This document shows positions 5,749 through 6,030 of a DNA stretch of 6,030 nt, piece by piece. The notes beneath the pieces are model-generated. The model made no database searches and was not told the DNA's origin. It was given only the letters and a program-made list of their open reading frames with translations. This DNA is from Opitutia bacterium. Lineage in GTDB: Bacteria > Verrucomicrobiota > Verrucomicrobiia > Opitutales > Opitutaceae. A program made the position numbers and the translations under genes. Positions within the stretch are counted from its first letter, which is position 1. The number at the start of each line of letters is the position of its first letter. Location: assembly GCA_003157575.1 (NCBI GenBank), contig PMKA01000208.1, forward strand, positions 1 through 6,030. The letters are read 5' to 3'.

Positions 5749-6030
5749 ATGAAAACCTTTCTCGCCAAGAAGGGGGCGGTCAAGCCCCAGTGGCATCTGA
5801 TAGATGCCGACGGGGTCGTTCTCGGCCGCCTCGCCGTCAAAGTCGCCAACCTTCTGCGTGGCCGCAACAAGGCCACCTATACCCCGAATGCCGACACGGG
5901 AGACTTTGTCGTTGTCGTCAATGCGGCCAAGGTCGCGTTGACCGGCAAGAAGGAGGAGCAGAACCGCTACATGACGTTTTCCGGCTATGTCGGCGGCGAG
6001 ATTTACCGCACGGTCCCCCAGATGCGTGAG
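5749..6030 (+). CDS. rplM: 50S ribosomal protein L13, N-terminal part (truncated at the window's right edge)
   Basis: The first 94 residues of L13, an early-assembly protein of the large ribosomal subunit that binds 23S rRNA. The full protein is usually about 140-150 residues, so roughly a third is missing past the edge. The start MKTFLAKKGAVKPQWHLIDA aligns directly with the E. coli L13 start ([20 protein letters not shown]). It is followed by GVVLGRLAVKVANLLRGRNK, TYTPNADTGDFVVVVNAAKV (matching YTPHVDTGDYIIVLNADKV), ALTGKK and YMTFSGYVGGE. ATG 5749 was chosen over the in-frame ATG at 5731 because MKTF is the conserved N-terminus and 5731 overlaps the candidate -10 box. No clear Shine-Dalgarno precedes it. 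In most bacteria rpsI (S9) follows and would be expected just to the right. Confidence 0.97.
   Translation, partial: MKTFLAKKGAVKPQWHLIDADGVVLGRLAVKVANLLRGRNKATYTPNADTGDFVVVVNAAKVALTGKKEEQNRYMTFSGYVGGEIYRTVPQMRE

Overview
The window looks like chromosomal DNA of a GC-rich, Gram-negative bacterium. The gene mix fits Verrucomicrobiota, most plausibly the Opitutales/Opitutaceae: a large TonB-dependent receptor, a GH20-like sugar hydrolase, few Shine-Dalgarno sites, and cca divergent from rplM. This placement is an inference from gene style and was not tested by any search.

Layout from left to right. (1) Bases 1-1137 (+) hold the C-terminal barrel of a TonB-dependent outer-membrane receptor, cut by the window edge and closed by a strong intrinsic terminator at 1161-1194. 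(2) Bases 1278-1859 (+) encode a small exported protein with a signal peptide, an Ala/Lys/Glu-rich helix and a C-terminal beta-rich 'GW...NGQ.W' domain. (3) It converges, with only 7 bp between stop codons, on a GH20-like glycoside hydrolase gene at 4017-1867 (-). That gene carries an in-frame block of short tandem repeats (about 2543-2645), which looks like a repeat element inserted into the coding sequence. (4) Bases 4026-4126 hold a cluster of three REP-like palindromic units with GTAG heads. It fills the gap between two same-strand genes and supplies the TAG stop of the upstream one. (5) Bases 5526-4123 (-) encode a CCA-adding tRNA nucleotidyltransferase with an HD domain (cca). (6) After a 222-bp divergent intergenic region, rplM (ribosomal protein L13) starts at 5749 (+) and runs off the right edge.

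The genes do not form one pathway. The left half concerns the cell envelope and uptake (receptor and exported protein). The middle is carbohydrate turnover. The right is core translation (tRNA 3'-end maturation and the 50S subunit). The most unusual content is the repeat DNA: the intragenic repeat block in the hydrolase gene, and the REP-like cluster that defines both the end of cca and the leader of the hydrolase gene. No RNA gene, CRISPR array, IS element or defence system was recognised.
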